A stretch of DNA of 40,809 bases from Myxococcota bacterium. GTDB lineage: Bacteria; Myxococcota_A; UBA796; UBA2385. Positions 1 through 7,917 of this stretch are shown here, piece after piece. The first letter of the stretch is position 1, and each line of letters opens with the position of its first letter. The translations under genes were made by a program, and so were the position numbers. The notes under the pieces were generated by a model. The model searched no databases. It had not been told where the DNA came from and saw nothing but the letters and a program-made list of their open reading frames with translations. The DNA lies in the NCBI GenBank assembly GCA_023150805.1, contig JAKLKF010000066.1, positions 1 to 40,809 on the forward strand, read 5' to 3'.

Positions 1-2949
1 CGCGACACCGACCAGCGGGACGCCGACAGCGACGACGACGGCCTGGACGACGGCGAGGAGGTGCGGGTCGAGGGCACCGACCCGCGGGACGCCGACAGCG
101 ACGACGACGCCCTCTCCGACGGCGACGAGGTCCTCCTCCACGAGACCGACCCCACCGACGCCGACAGCGACGGCGACGAGCTGCTCGACGGCGAGGAGAT
201 CCTCTCGCACGAGACCGACCCGCTCGACCGCGACAGCGACGACGACGACCTGGCCGACGGCGAGGAGGTGCTGTCGCACGAGACCGACCCGCTCGACGCC
301 GACAGCGACGACGACGACCTCTCCGACGGGGTCGAGGTGCTGGCCGAGGGGACCGACCCGCTCGACGCCGACAGCGACGGCGACACCCTCACCGACGGCG
401 AGGAGGTGCTGTCGCACGAGACCGACCCGCTCGACGCCGACAGCGACGGCGACACGCTCTCCGACGGGCGCGAGGTGGAGGCGCTGGGCACCGACCCGCT
501 CGACGCCGACAGCGACGGCGACGGCCTGGACGACCGCGACGAGGTGGACGACCGGGTCACCGACCCGCTGCTGGCCGACAGCGACGAGGACGGCCTGCTC
601 GACGGCGAGGAGGTGCTCGACCACCGCAGCGACCCGGTCGACGCCGACACCGACGGCGACGGGTGGACCGACGGCGACGAGGTCGGGGTCGGCACCGACC
701 CGCGGTGGGCCGACAGCGACGGGGACGGCCGGTCGGACGCCGAGGAGGCGGCCGAGGGCACCGATCCGCTGCTCGCCGACAGCGACGGGGACGGGCTGTC
801 CGACGGCGCCGAGGCGGAGCTGTGGGGCACCGATCCGCTGGACGCCGACAGCGACGGCGACCTGCTGTCCGACGGCGAGGAGGCGGTCGGTCCCGGCAGT
901 GACCCCCTGCTGGCCGACAGCGACGGCGACGGCCTCCTCGACCGCGCCGAGGTGCTCTCCGGCACGGATCCCACGCTGGCAGACAGCGACGGCGACGGGC
1001 TGTCCGACGGCGAGGAGGCGCGCTGGGGCGCCGATCCGCTCCGGGCGGACAGCGACGGCGACGGCAGCTCGGACGGGGTCGAGGTGCTCGCCGGGACCGA
1101 CCCCGCGGCGGCCGGAGACGGGCCCGACGACGGCACGGACGGCGACGGCGACGGCCTGAGCGACCTGGACGAGGTCCTGGCCGGCACCGACCCGGCGGTG
1201 GCCGACTTCGACGGCGACGGCCTGCTGGACGGCGCCGAGGTGGCGGCGGGCACCGACCCGCGGCGCGTCGACAGCGACTGCGACGGGCTGGCCGACGGGG
1301 ACGAGCCGGCCCTGGGCACCGATCCGGCGGACCCCGACAGCGACGGGGACGGGCTGTCCGACGGCGTCGAGGCCGCGGTGCTGGGCAGCGACCCGGTCGA
1401 CGCCGACAGCGACGGGGACGGGCTGTCCGACGGCGACGAGCACGCGGTCCACCGGACCGACCCGCTGCGGGCCGACAGCGACGAGGACGGCGTCTCCGAC
1501 CGGGTGGAGCTGGCGGACCGGGGCACCGACCCGCGGCGGGCCGACACCGACGGCGACGGCCTGGCGGACGGGGCCGAGGGCGCCGCGGGGGCCGATCCGC
1601 TGCTGGTGGACACCGACGCCGGGGGCGTGCAGGACGGCGTGGAGGTCGCGGTCGAGGCCAGCGACCCCGCCGCGGCCGGCGACGACGCCCACGCCGAGGC
1701 GGACGGCGACGCCGACGGGGTCGAGGACGGGCTGGAGGCGGCGCTGGGCAGCTCGCCGGGCAGCCGCGACAGCGACGGCGACGGGGTCGAGGACGGCGAC
1801 GAGGTGGCGGCGGGCACCGACCCGACCGCCGCCGACAGCGACCTGGACGGGCTGTCCGACTACGACGAGGGGGTGCTGGGCACCGACCCCCTGGACGCCG
1901 ACAGCGACCGGGACGGCCTGTCCGACGAGGCCGAGGCCATCGCCGGCGCCTCGTCGCCGCTGTCGGCGGACAGCGACGGCGACGGGCTCTCCGACGCCGA
2001 GGAGCTGGTGCTGCTGGGGACCGACCCGCTGCTCGTCGACAGCGACGGGGACGGGCTGTGGGACGACGAGGAGGGCTGCGCCCACGGCACCGACCCGACC
2101 CTGGCCGACAGCGACGGCGGCGGCCGCAGCGACGGGGACGAGGTGGCCACCGACGGCACCGACCCGCTGGACGGCGCCGACGACCTGGCGGACAGCGACG
2201 GCGACGGCCTGACCGATCCGGTCGAGGAGGGGCTGGGCACCGACCCGCTGGACGCCGACAGCGACGACGACGGGCTCAGCGACAGCGAGGAGGTCCTGGA
2301 CGTCGGGACCGACCCGCTGGACGCCGACAGCGACGACGACGCGCTGCTGGACGGGGAGGAGGCGCGGGAGCACCACACCGACCCCTGGGACGACGACAGC
2401 GACGACGACGGGCTGCTGGACGGCGAGGAGGTGCGGGAGCACCGCACCGACCCGCTGGACGCCGACAGCGACGACGACGGGCTCGTCGACGGGCGCGAGG
2501 TGGAGGAGACCGGGACCGACCCGCTGGACGCCGACGGCGACGACGACGGGCTCACCGACGGCCGCGAGGTCGACGAGACGGGCACCGAGCCCGACGAGGC
2601 GGACACGGACGGTGACGGCCTGCTGGACGGCCGCGAGGTGGACGAGACCGGGACCGACCCGCGGGACGCCGACGGCGACGACGACGGGCTCTCCGACGGC
2701 GAGGAGGTCGACGGGCACGGCACCGACCCCGACGACGCGGACACCGACGACGGCGGCAAGAGCGACGGGGACGAGGTGGACGAGGGCCGGGACCCGCTGG
2801 ACGGCGGCGACGACTTCGACGAGGTGGTCTACTCCGGGCAGGTCCTGGGCGGCTGCGACGGCTGTGCCACCGGCGGCGCGGGCGGCGCGAGCGGCCTGGG
2901 GCTGCTCGGGCTGGCGGTGGGGGCGGCCGTCCGGCGGCGGCGGGGCTGA
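1..2949 (+). CDS. Thrombospondin type-3-like repeat surface protein, MYXO-CTERM-like tail (5' partial)
   Basis: The frame is open from the first base, so the N-terminus and any signal peptide lie outside the window. What is visible is about 40 units of roughly 22-23 residues built on the pattern TDP-x-x-ADSDGDGLSDGEEV. The Asp-rich DxDxDG loops match calcium-binding thrombospondin type-3 repeats. A few units are expanded (around 1100-1140, 1670-1710 and 2160-2200) or have lost acidic ligands. The last 30 or so residues hold a Cys pair (GGCDGCATGG), a Gly/Leu hydrophobic stretch and a terminal RRRR cluster, as in MYXO-CTERM sorting signals. It is probably a large calcium-dependent cell-surface or adhesive protein. 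Repeat type is well supported; function is inferred. The many long ORFs on the other frames here come from the biased repeat. Confidence 0.9.
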   Translation, partial: RDTDQRDADSDDDGLDDGEEVRVEGTDPRDADSDDDALSDGDEVLLHETDPTDADSDGDELLDGEEILSHETDPLDRDSDDDDLADGEEVLSHETDPLDADSDDDDLSDGVEVLAEGTDPLDADSDGDTLTDGEEVLSHETDPLDADSDGDTLSDGREVEALGTDPLDADSDGDGLDDRDEVDDRVTDPLLADSDEDGLLDGEEVLDHRSDPVDADTDGDGWTDGDEVGVGTDPRWADSDGDGRSDAEEAAEGTDPLLADSDGDGLSDGAEAELWGTDPLDADSDGDLLSDGEEAVGPGSDPLLADSDGDGLLDRAEVLSGTDPTLADSDGDGLSDGEEARWGADPLRADSDGDGSSDGVEVLAGTDPAAAGDGPDDGTDGDGDGLSDLDEVLAGTDPAVADFDGDGLLDGAEVAAGTDPRRVDSDCDGLADGDEPALGTDPADPDSDGDGLSDGVEAAVLGSDPVDADSDGDGLSDGDEHAVHRTDPLRADSDEDGVSDRVELADRGTDPRRADTDGDGLADGAEGAAGADPLLVDTDAGGVQDGVEVAVEASDPAAAGDDAHAEADGDADGVEDGLEAALGSSPGSRDSDGDGVEDGDEVAAGTDPTAADSDLDGLSDYDEGVLGTDPLDADSDRDGLSDEAEAIAGASSPLSADSDGDGLSDAEELVLLGTDPLLVDSDGDGLWDDEEGCAHGTDPTLADSDGGGRSDGDEVATDGTDPLDGADDLADSDGDGLTDPVEEGLGTDPLDADSDDDGLSDSEEVLDVGTDPLDADSDDDALLDGEEAREHHTDPWDDDSDDDGLLDGEEVREHRTDPLDADSDDDGLVDGREVEETGTDPLDADGDDDGLTDGREVDETGTEPDEADTDGDGLLDGREVDETGTDPRDADGDDDGLSDGEEVDGHGTDPDDADTDDGGKSDGDEVDEGRDPLDGGDDFDEVVYSGQVLGGCDGCATGGAGGASGLGLLGLAVGAAVRRRRG

Positions 2950-2954
2950 CCGGC

Positions 2955-2977
2955 GCCGCGTGCCTGCCGCACGCGGC
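2955..2977. terminator. Perfect 9-bp hairpin just after the repeat-protein gene
   Basis: GCCGCGTGC (2955-2963) pairs with GCACGCGGC (2969-2977) across a 5-nt loop, starting 6 nt after the stop at 2949. No T-run follows. A second short dyad, GCTGCC-t-GGCAGC (2976-2988), abuts it. It may be a terminator. Lying about 105 bp before the predicted start of the sigma-54 promoter at 3046, it could instead be an activator-binding site. Confidence 0.4.
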
Positions 2978-3045
2978 TGCCTGGCAGCGGTACGCGAGGT
3001 CGGGCACCCGGGGCGGCAAGTGCCTGGAATCCGGTGGGATGGGCC

Positions 3046-3061
3046 TGGCACGCGGCCTGCT
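3046..3061 (+). promoter_or_regulatory. Sigma-54 (-24/-12) promoter
   Basis: The sequence TGGCACG-cggc-CTGCT differs from the consensus TGGCACG-N4-TTGC(A/T) at one position only and keeps the invariant GG and GC with correct spacing. The predicted transcription start is near 3072. That gives an 18-nt leader containing GGAGG (3081-3085) before the GTG at 3091. It lies directly upstream of the three-gene regulatory operon. Confidence 0.6.
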
Positions 3062-3090
3062 CTTGTTGGGGGCGTCCCCTGGAGGCCCCC

Positions 3091-3666
3091 GTGTCCGAGC
3101 CCCTGGAAGAGCCCGTCGGCGCGCTCGCGCTCCCCCACCTGCACCTGGACCTGTCCACGCTGTACGCCGAGGTGATGCCGTGGCTGTGCCGCTACGTGCA
3201 GGCCCGCTTCCCCGGCCTGTGCCCCTCGGCCGTCGAGGACGCGGCGCAGGAGGCCTTCCTCTGCGCGCTGGAGCACCCCGAGCGCTTCGCGCGGGCCCTG
3301 GCGGAGGGCGGCCCGGCCCGGGTCGACGGCCTGTGCCGGACCATCGCCTGGCGGGCGGCGCGCGGCCGCCTTGCCCGCCACGCCACTCGGCGCGAGGTGG
3401 GCGGCGACGCGCTCGCGCTGGCGCGGACTGCCCGGCCGGCCGGCCAGGAGCTGGTGGCCGAGTGCCGGCTGCGCCTGGATCGCCTGCTGGAGGATGCCCT
3501 GGCCCGCCACGCCCCGGCCTGCGCGGCGACCGTGCGGCTGGCCGTGGTCGACCGCGTGTTCTCGGGCGACCCGGAGACCGTCGTGGCCCGCCGGCACGGC
3601 GTGCGCCGCGAGTACGTCAACCGGGTCCGGCGGGACCTGGAGCGCGGGCTGTGGGAGGCCGCGTGA
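3091..3666 (+). CDS. RNA polymerase sigma factor, sigma-70/ECF-like
   Basis: This is a 191-residue protein starting at GTG 3091, preceded by GGAGG with 5-nt spacing; an ATG in the same frame at 3034 has no such site and would precede the sigma-54 promoter. The N-terminal half carries a region-2-like segment with the VEDAAQEAF helix typical of ECF sigma factors (polymerase core binding and -10 recognition). The C-terminal part holds a plausible region-4 helix-turn-helix (PETVVARRHGVRREYVNRVRR). No membrane anti-sigma factor follows. The next gene overlaps by GTGA, so the two are coupled. Sequence divergence is considerable; a sigma-like regulator is likely but its target promoters are unknown. 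Confidence 0.7.
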   Translation: MSEPLEEPVGALALPHLHLDLSTLYAEVMPWLCRYVQARFPGLCPSAVEDAAQEAFLCALEHPERFARALAEGGPARVDGLCRTIAWRAARGRLARHATRREVGGDALALARTARPAGQELVAECRLRLDRLLEDALARHAPACAATVRLAVVDRVFSGDPETVVARRHGVRREYVNRVRRDLERGLWEAA

Positions 3667-4061
3667 GCGGCGCGTCCTCTCCCATGCTGGACCAGGGCAT
3701 GTCCGAGGCCCTGCGCGCCCTGCGGGACGGCGAGCCGGACCGGGCGGCGAGCGCGCTGCTGGCGCTGCAGTCCCAGGCCGCGGGGGCCGGCCCGCTCTCC
3801 CACGCCGCCGTGCTGGTCCGCCTGGCGCAGGCCCGCCTCGGCCAGGCCCGGGCTGCCACCTGCCCGGTCGAGGCCGCCGCCCGCGCGGCTCAGGCCCACG
3901 GCGTGGCGCTGGAGGCCATGCGCCGCCTGCGGCAGGCGGGGGCGGAGGGATCGACCCTGGAGGTCCGCGCGGCGCGGGCCCGGGGCGAGGCGGCGCTGCT
4001 GCTGCAGGCCGTGTCCTGCGCCGTCGCGCCGGAGGCCGCCGGGTGTAGCCTGGGGGCGTGA
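3663..4061 (+). CDS. Small Ala-rich helical protein of unknown function
   Basis: The start is GTG 3663, overlapping the sigma-factor stop (GTGA), and the stop in turn overlaps the next start (GTGA at 4058), so translation of all three genes is probably coupled. The 132-residue product is almost all Ala, Arg, Leu and Gln and looks like consecutive amphipathic helices. The segment ALRALRDGEPDRAASALLAL resembles a TPR-type helix pair. There is no signal peptide or membrane segment. Two Cys lie near the C-terminus. It could be a partner or anti-sigma-like modulator of either neighbour, but this rests on position only. Confidence 0.6.
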   Translation: MSGASSPMLDQGMSEALRALRDGEPDRAASALLALQSQAAGAGPLSHAAVLVRLAQARLGQARAATCPVEAAARAAQAHGVALEAMRRLRQAGAEGSTLEVRAARARGEAALLLQAVSCAVAPEAAGCSLGA

Positions 4062-5740
4062 CGGCTCTTGTCCCTGACGACCTCCTGGTGCTGGACCAGG
4101 TCGACCACGCCCGTGACCTGGAGGGGGCGGGGGCGGCCCTGCTGCGTGGCGTGCTCAGCCACGTCGCGGCCGGGCTGGCCCTCAGCCCGGGGCCCGAGCG
4201 CGGCGGCCAGCTCGTGCGCGCCGCGCTGCACGTGCGGGGCCGGGACGGCTACCGGGCCCTGGTCCTGCTCGACGCGCCGGGCACCCGGGCCAGCGACGAC
4301 CCGGGCGCCCTGCACACCAGCGGCAGCGCCTGGGAGCAGGTGCGGCGCCGCGACCAGGCCGTCGCCCTGGACGTCCACCTGGCCGAGCTGCGGGCGGTCG
4401 GCGCGCCGGGAGAGCCGCCCCAGCGCCTGCCGGGACGGCCCCTCGGCGCCGAGAGCGTCGAGCTCTTCCTGGGCCGGGGGGCCAGCCATGTCCTGGCCCT
4501 GCCGGCCCGGGCCGACGGCCAGGTGCAGGGCATGGTCACCGTCGAGCTGCAGGCCATGGCCGCCCTCGGCGCGACCGTCGAGGCCTGGCGCCTGGCCCTG
4601 CCCTCGGTCCAGGCCCTGGTCGACCGGGCCTTCCCCCGGGTGCTGGCCCGCAGCGCCCCGGTCGCCGAGGCGGCCGCGGACGCCGGACTGCCGGTGGTCG
4701 GCCGCGCCATGGCCCCGGTGGTGCGCCTGCTGCGTGGCGTCGCGCGCTTCGACGACACCGTGCTCCTGGCCGGCCCGTCGGGGGTGGGCAAGACCCGCCT
4801 GGCCCGCTGGCTGCACGACCGCTCCCGCCGTGCCCGCGCCCCCTTCGAGGTCGCCCACCTCCAGAACTACCCGGACACGCTGGTCGAGGGGGAGCTCTTC
4901 GGCTGGAAGCGGGGGGCCCACGACGGCGCCCGGACCGACAAGGAGGGCCACGTGGCCCGGGCCGAGGGGGGGACGCTCTTCCTCGACGAGATCGACAAGG
5001 TCCCGGTGACCGTGCAGCGCAAGCTGCTGCACCTGCTCGAGTCGCGGGCCTGGCGCCCCCTGGGCTCCACCGGCGGCGAGCGCACCGCCGACCTGCGCTT
5101 CGTGGTCGGCACCAACGCCGACCTGGACGCCGAGGTGGCCGCCGGCCGCTTCCTGCCCGACCTGCTGTGGCGCATCCGGACCGTGCCGGTGCGCGTGCCC
5201 TCGCTCGACGAGCGCCGGGACGAGGTGCGCGCCTGGGCGGGCCACTTCCTGCGCCGCAAGCACGAGCGCGAGACCGGCCGCGCCGACGCCACCCTGTCCG
5301 AGGCCGCGGCCGACCTGCTGGAGGGGCGGTCCTGGCCCGGCAACCTGCGCCAGCTCGACCAGGTGATGGTGCGGGCCTGGCTGGTCGCCGCCGACGTCGA
5401 GCAGGACGGGCCGCTGCACGTCGACAGCACCTCGATGCGCGCGGCCCTGGCCTTCGACGGGGGCCAGGGGCCTGCCCCGCTGGACGCCGCGCTGCGCCAG
5501 GCGGCAGCGGCCTTCCGACGGGAGCTGCTGAGACGGCGGGCCGAGGGCGGGCGGCCGCTGACCCTGGACGACGCCGACGCCTTCCGCGGCTACGTGCTGG
5601 CCGAGCTGGAGGCGCAGCTCGGCCTGGACGCGGCCTTCGAGGTGCTGGGGCTGGAGGCCAGGGTCAAGGCGCGCAACCACCACGCCACCTGGAAGCGCGA
5701 GCAGGAGCGGGTCGAGCGGCTGTGGGAGCCCGAGGAGTAG
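4058..5740 (+). CDS. AAA+ enhancer-binding-protein-like regulator with non-canonical GAHDGA loop
   Basis: This 560-residue protein has an N-terminal region of about 200 residues that looks GAF-like (sensory). A sigma-54-interaction-type AAA+ domain follows, with Walker A GPSGVGKT (239-246), Walker B GTLFLDEID (305-313), an arginine-rich sensor region and the SWPGNLRQLDQ segment typical of this family. The L1 loop that contacts sigma-54, normally GAFTGA, is GAHDGA (286-291), so both the Phe and Thr positions are changed. The C-terminal 100 residues show no clear Fis-type helix-turn-helix. It is therefore NtrC-family by descent but may not activate sigma-54 polymerase. It ends the operon and is followed within 7 bp by the convergent AlkB gene. 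Confidence 0.85.
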   Translation: MTALVPDDLLVLDQVDHARDLEGAGAALLRGVLSHVAAGLALSPGPERGGQLVRAALHVRGRDGYRALVLLDAPGTRASDDPGALHTSGSAWEQVRRRDQAVALDVHLAELRAVGAPGEPPQRLPGRPLGAESVELFLGRGASHVLALPARADGQVQGMVTVELQAMAALGATVEAWRLALPSVQALVDRAFPRVLARSAPVAEAAADAGLPVVGRAMAPVVRLLRGVARFDDTVLLAGPSGVGKTRLARWLHDRSRRARAPFEVAHLQNYPDTLVEGELFGWKRGAHDGARTDKEGHVARAEGGTLFLDEIDKVPVTVQRKLLHLLESRAWRPLGSTGGERTADLRFVVGTNADLDAEVAAGRFLPDLLWRIRTVPVRVPSLDERRDEVRAWAGHFLRRKHERETGRADATLSEAAADLLEGRSWPGNLRQLDQVMVRAWLVAADVEQDGPLHVDSTSMRAALAFDGGQGPAPLDAALRQAAAAFRRELLRRRAEGGRPLTLDDADAFRGYVLAELEAQLGLDAAFEVLGLEARVKARNHHATWKREQERVERLWEPEE

Positions 5741-5747
5741 GGTCTGT

Positions 5748-6311
5748 TCACGCGCCCGTCATGTGCCGCCAGGTCAGGTTCAGCCGCGGTCCGACCGGGC
5801 GCGCCGTGCGGGGCACCGCGTGCTGCCAGCCGGTCAGCGCCTCGCCCGACAGGACCAGCAGGCTGCCGCTGTCCAGGTCCAGGGACAGCCCCGGGCCACC
5901 CCCGCGCGGCCGCAGGCGGAAGCGGCGCGTCGCCCCCAGGCTCAGGCTGGCGACGGCCGGCTGCCCGCCGTGCGGGTAGTCGTCGTCCTGGTGCCAGCCC
6001 ATGCTGTCCTGGCCGTCGCGGTACAGGTTGAGCAGGACGCTGTTGAAGGCCAGCCCGGTGGCGAGCTCCACCCGGCTGCGCAGGGCCTCCAGCGTGGGGG
6101 TCAGGGGGCGGGCAGGGTGGAGCAGGCCCGAGTAGCGGTAGCCGTGGGGGCCGTACAGCTGGATCCGCCGCGGCATGGGCACCGTGCGGCCGAAGATGGT
6201 GAAGGTGTGGGCCTCCCAGGGGGTCTCCGCCACCAGCGTCGCCAGGAGCCGCGCGGCCTCTTCGGGCGGGAGCAGGGGCGGCAGGAGCAGCAGGCCCGGC
6301 GGCAGGTCCAT
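5748..6311 (-). CDS. alkB: AlkB-family 2-oxoglutarate/Fe(II) dioxygenase
   Basis: AlkB-family enzymes oxidatively remove methyl groups from alkylated bases in DNA or RNA, using Fe(II) and 2-oxoglutarate. The iron ligands are visible as WHQDDD (His107, Asp109) and GWQHAVP (His164). The 2-oxoglutarate-binding RLNLTWR motif (Arg176 and Arg182) lies close to the C-terminus. The NLYRDGQDSMGWHQDD arrangement is closest to the ALKBH2/3 and short bacterial AlkB type. I chose ATG 6311 (187 residues). In-frame starts up to 6377 would overlap the divergent GST start and add a low-quality N-terminal extension. The gene shares a 58-bp divergent promoter region with the GST gene. Confidence 0.9.
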   Translation of the reverse strand: MDLPPGLLLLPPLLPPEEAARLLATLVAETPWEAHTFTIFGRTVPMPRRIQLYGPHGYRYSGLLHPARPLTPTLEALRSRVELATGLAFNSVLLNLYRDGQDSMGWHQDDDYPHGGQPAVASLSLGATRRFRLRPRGGGPGLSLDLDSGSLLVLSGEALTGWQHAVPRTARPVGPRLNLTWRHMTGA

Positions 6312-6369
6312 CCTCGACAGGTAGCGCGGCGGGCCCGGCGGGGTAGCGGCCTGCGACCGGAGGCTCCGC

Positions 6370-7059
6370 ATGATCACGCTCTACACCGCCCCCACCCCCA
6401 ACGGCTGGAAGGCGAGCATCACCCTGGAAGAGCTGGGTGTGCCCTACCAGGTGCGCGCCGTCGACCTGGGACGCCAGGAGCAGAAGGAGCCCTGGTTCCT
6501 GGAGATCAACCCCAACGGGCGCATCCCGGCCATCGTCGACGACGAGCCGGTGGGCGGCGGGCCCCCCCTGGCCATCTTCGAGAGCGGCGCCCTGATGCTC
6601 TACCTGGCCGAGAAGCACGGGGCGCTCCTGCCGGTCGAGCCGGCCGCGCGCAGCCGGGCGCTGCAGTGGCTGTTCTTCCAGGTGGGTGGGGTGGGCCCCA
6701 TGATGGGGCAGGCCAACGTGTTCTTCCGCTACGCCCCCGAGAAGCTGCCCTGGGCCATCGACCGCTACCAGCGCGAGAGCCGGCGGCTGTTCGAGGTGCT
6801 CGACGGCCGGCTCGCCCAGGCCGAGTGGCTGGCCGGCGAGCAGTACAGCATCGCCGACATCGCCAACTGGTGCTGGACCCACACCGCCGCCTGGTCCGGC
6901 GTGTCGGTCGAGGGGCTGCCCCACCTGCGGCGCTGGCACCTGGCCATCAAGGATCGGCCCGCCGTGCGCCGCGGTCACGACGTGCCGCACAAGGTCGAGC
7001 TGGAGGGCGAGCGGGACGCGGCCAAGGTCGCCGACGTGGGGCGGAAGATCCTGGCCTGA
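6370..7059 (+). CDS. Glutathione S-transferase, YfcG/YghU-like
   Basis: This 229-residue soluble protein has a thioredoxin-like N-terminal domain containing TPNG (residues 9-12), as in the Nu-class YfcG/YghU disulfide reductases. It also has the cis-Pro motif NGRIPAIVD (Pro53) and the glutathione-binding ES pair (71-72). The helical C-terminal domain includes the YSIADIANW segment, the usual GST N-capping/hydrophobic staple region. These enzymes conjugate glutathione or reduce disulfides and peroxides. The ATG is preceded by GGAGG (6359-6363). The stop abuts the stop of the convergent downstream gene. It is divergent from AlkB, so both could belong to an alkylation or oxidative stress response. 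Confidence 0.9.
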   Translation: MITLYTAPTPNGWKASITLEELGVPYQVRAVDLGRQEQKEPWFLEINPNGRIPAIVDDEPVGGGPPLAIFESGALMLYLAEKHGALLPVEPAARSRALQWLFFQVGGVGPMMGQANVFFRYAPEKLPWAIDRYQRESRRLFEVLDGRLAQAEWLAGEQYSIADIANWCWTHTAAWSGVSVEGLPHLRRWHLAIKDRPAVRRGHDVPHKVELEGERDAAKVADVGRKILA

Positions 7060-7761
7060 TCAGCCCGACTGCTCGCCGCGGCGGGCGACCACCTCCTCGG
7101 CGAGCAGGCGCATCCGCTCGACCAGCGCCTGCATCAGCATCAGGCAGCGCGCGGGGTCGGCGCCCTGGTCGCGGGCCTGGACCACGAGCTGGTGGATCGC
7201 GTCGTAGGCGTCCGCGTCGGCGGTCAGGGGCACGGACAGGTGGGCCAGGCAGTGGTCCACCTCCGGCAGCAGGGCGGGGTCGGCGCGGGCGACCAGCACC
7301 CAGGCCAGCCGCTCGGGCGCGGCCCGGGCGAGCTGCCGCAGCGCCGCCCCCACGTCCTCGCCCTCCGCGTCCAGCAGCACCCAGCCCAGGCGCTCGGCCA
7401 GGATGGGGGAGGTCACCTCCTGCGCCCGCCGGGCGGCCAGCTCCCAGGTCCGGGGGCCCGCCGTGGTGACCATGAGGCCGAACCGGGGCAGGACGTCGGC
7501 CGTCTCCGGCAGCGAGAGGTACTGCTCCAGGGCGCCCGGGCCCTCCTCGACCGGCAGCCCGATGGCCTCGACCAGCGCCTGCGCCAGCAGCGTCGCCGGG
7601 TCGTCGGCGACGGTCCCCGCCGGGTCGAGGGCGGCCGCCAGCAGCTCGGGCAGCGCGCGGGGGCCCATCTGGACCACCCGGCGGCGATCGTCCTCGCTCA
7701 TGGCGCCGCGGGCCAGGGCGGGGCGGATGTCAGCGGGGCTCTTGATCTTCCTGCGGGCCAT
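7060..7761 (-). CDS. Helical protein of unknown function (HEAT-like?)
   Basis: This 233-residue soluble protein starts at ATG 7761, with GAGGTGG a few bases upstream. It begins with a basic patch (MARRKIKSP) and continues as a series of short amphipathic helices rich in Leu, Ala, Asp and Arg, a pattern that could be HEAT- or ARM-like repeats. I recognise no catalytic motif, signal peptide or membrane segment. The coding sequence is convergent with the GST gene with no gap. The upstream gap carries dyads at 7811-7852 that could be operators for this gene. Coding status is well supported by codon bias; function is unknown. Confidence 0.75.
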   Translation of the reverse strand: MARRKIKSPADIRPALARGAMSEDDRRRVVQMGPRALPELLAAALDPAGTVADDPATLLAQALVEAIGLPVEEGPGALEQYLSLPETADVLPRFGLMVTTAGPRTWELAARRAQEVTSPILAERLGWVLLDAEGEDVGAALRQLARAAPERLAWVLVARADPALLPEVDHCLAHLSVPLTADADAYDAIHQLVVQARDQGADPARCLMLMQALVERMRLLAEEVVARRGEQSG

Positions 7762-7810
7762 GGCCACCTCGGAGGGTGGGCCTATCGCCTCCCGGGAGCG
7801 GGCGCCCCGC

Positions 7811-7852
7811 TGGGGCATGCCTGCCCCACCTCGCCGCGGCTCCGATGCCCCA
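7811..7852. promoter_or_regulatory. Dyad plus half-site: candidate activator or repressor binding sites
   Basis: TGGGGCA (7811-7817) and TGCCCCA (7822-7828) form a perfect 7-bp dyad over a 4-nt centre. A further TGCCCCA lies at 7846-7852. The dyad is centred about 98 bp before the predicted start of the sigma-54-like promoter at 7892, a usual distance for enhancer sites. It also lies 50-90 bp upstream of the minus-strand gene starting at 7761. Confidence 0.4.
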
Positions 7853-7891
7853 CGGTGGCGGCAAGTCACCGGGATCACGTCTCGGCGATGC

Positions 7892-7907
7892 TGGCACGCC
7901 CTGTGCT
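7892..7907 (+). promoter_or_regulatory. Sigma-54-like promoter in a long intergenic gap
   Basis: TGGCACG-ccct-GTGCT has the invariant GG and GC at the correct distance and one mismatch to the consensus. Its start site would be near 7918. No credible plus-strand protein gene follows before 8093. The upstream dyad (7811-7828) and downstream hairpin (8056-8084) make a coherent transcription unit. Confidence 0.45.
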
Positions 7908-7917
7908 TTCTCCCCCG

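Noticed and set aside
1860..2759. 299-residue Ser/Pro-rich minus-strand ORF within the repeat gene
   Set aside because: It is the antisense of the Asp/Gly repeats; no ribosome site or domain, and the plus frame is clearly the coding one.
1..2949. Regularly spaced DNA repeats resembling a CRISPR or satellite array
   Set aside because: The repeats are continuous, in frame, with no spacers, and encode calcium-binding units.
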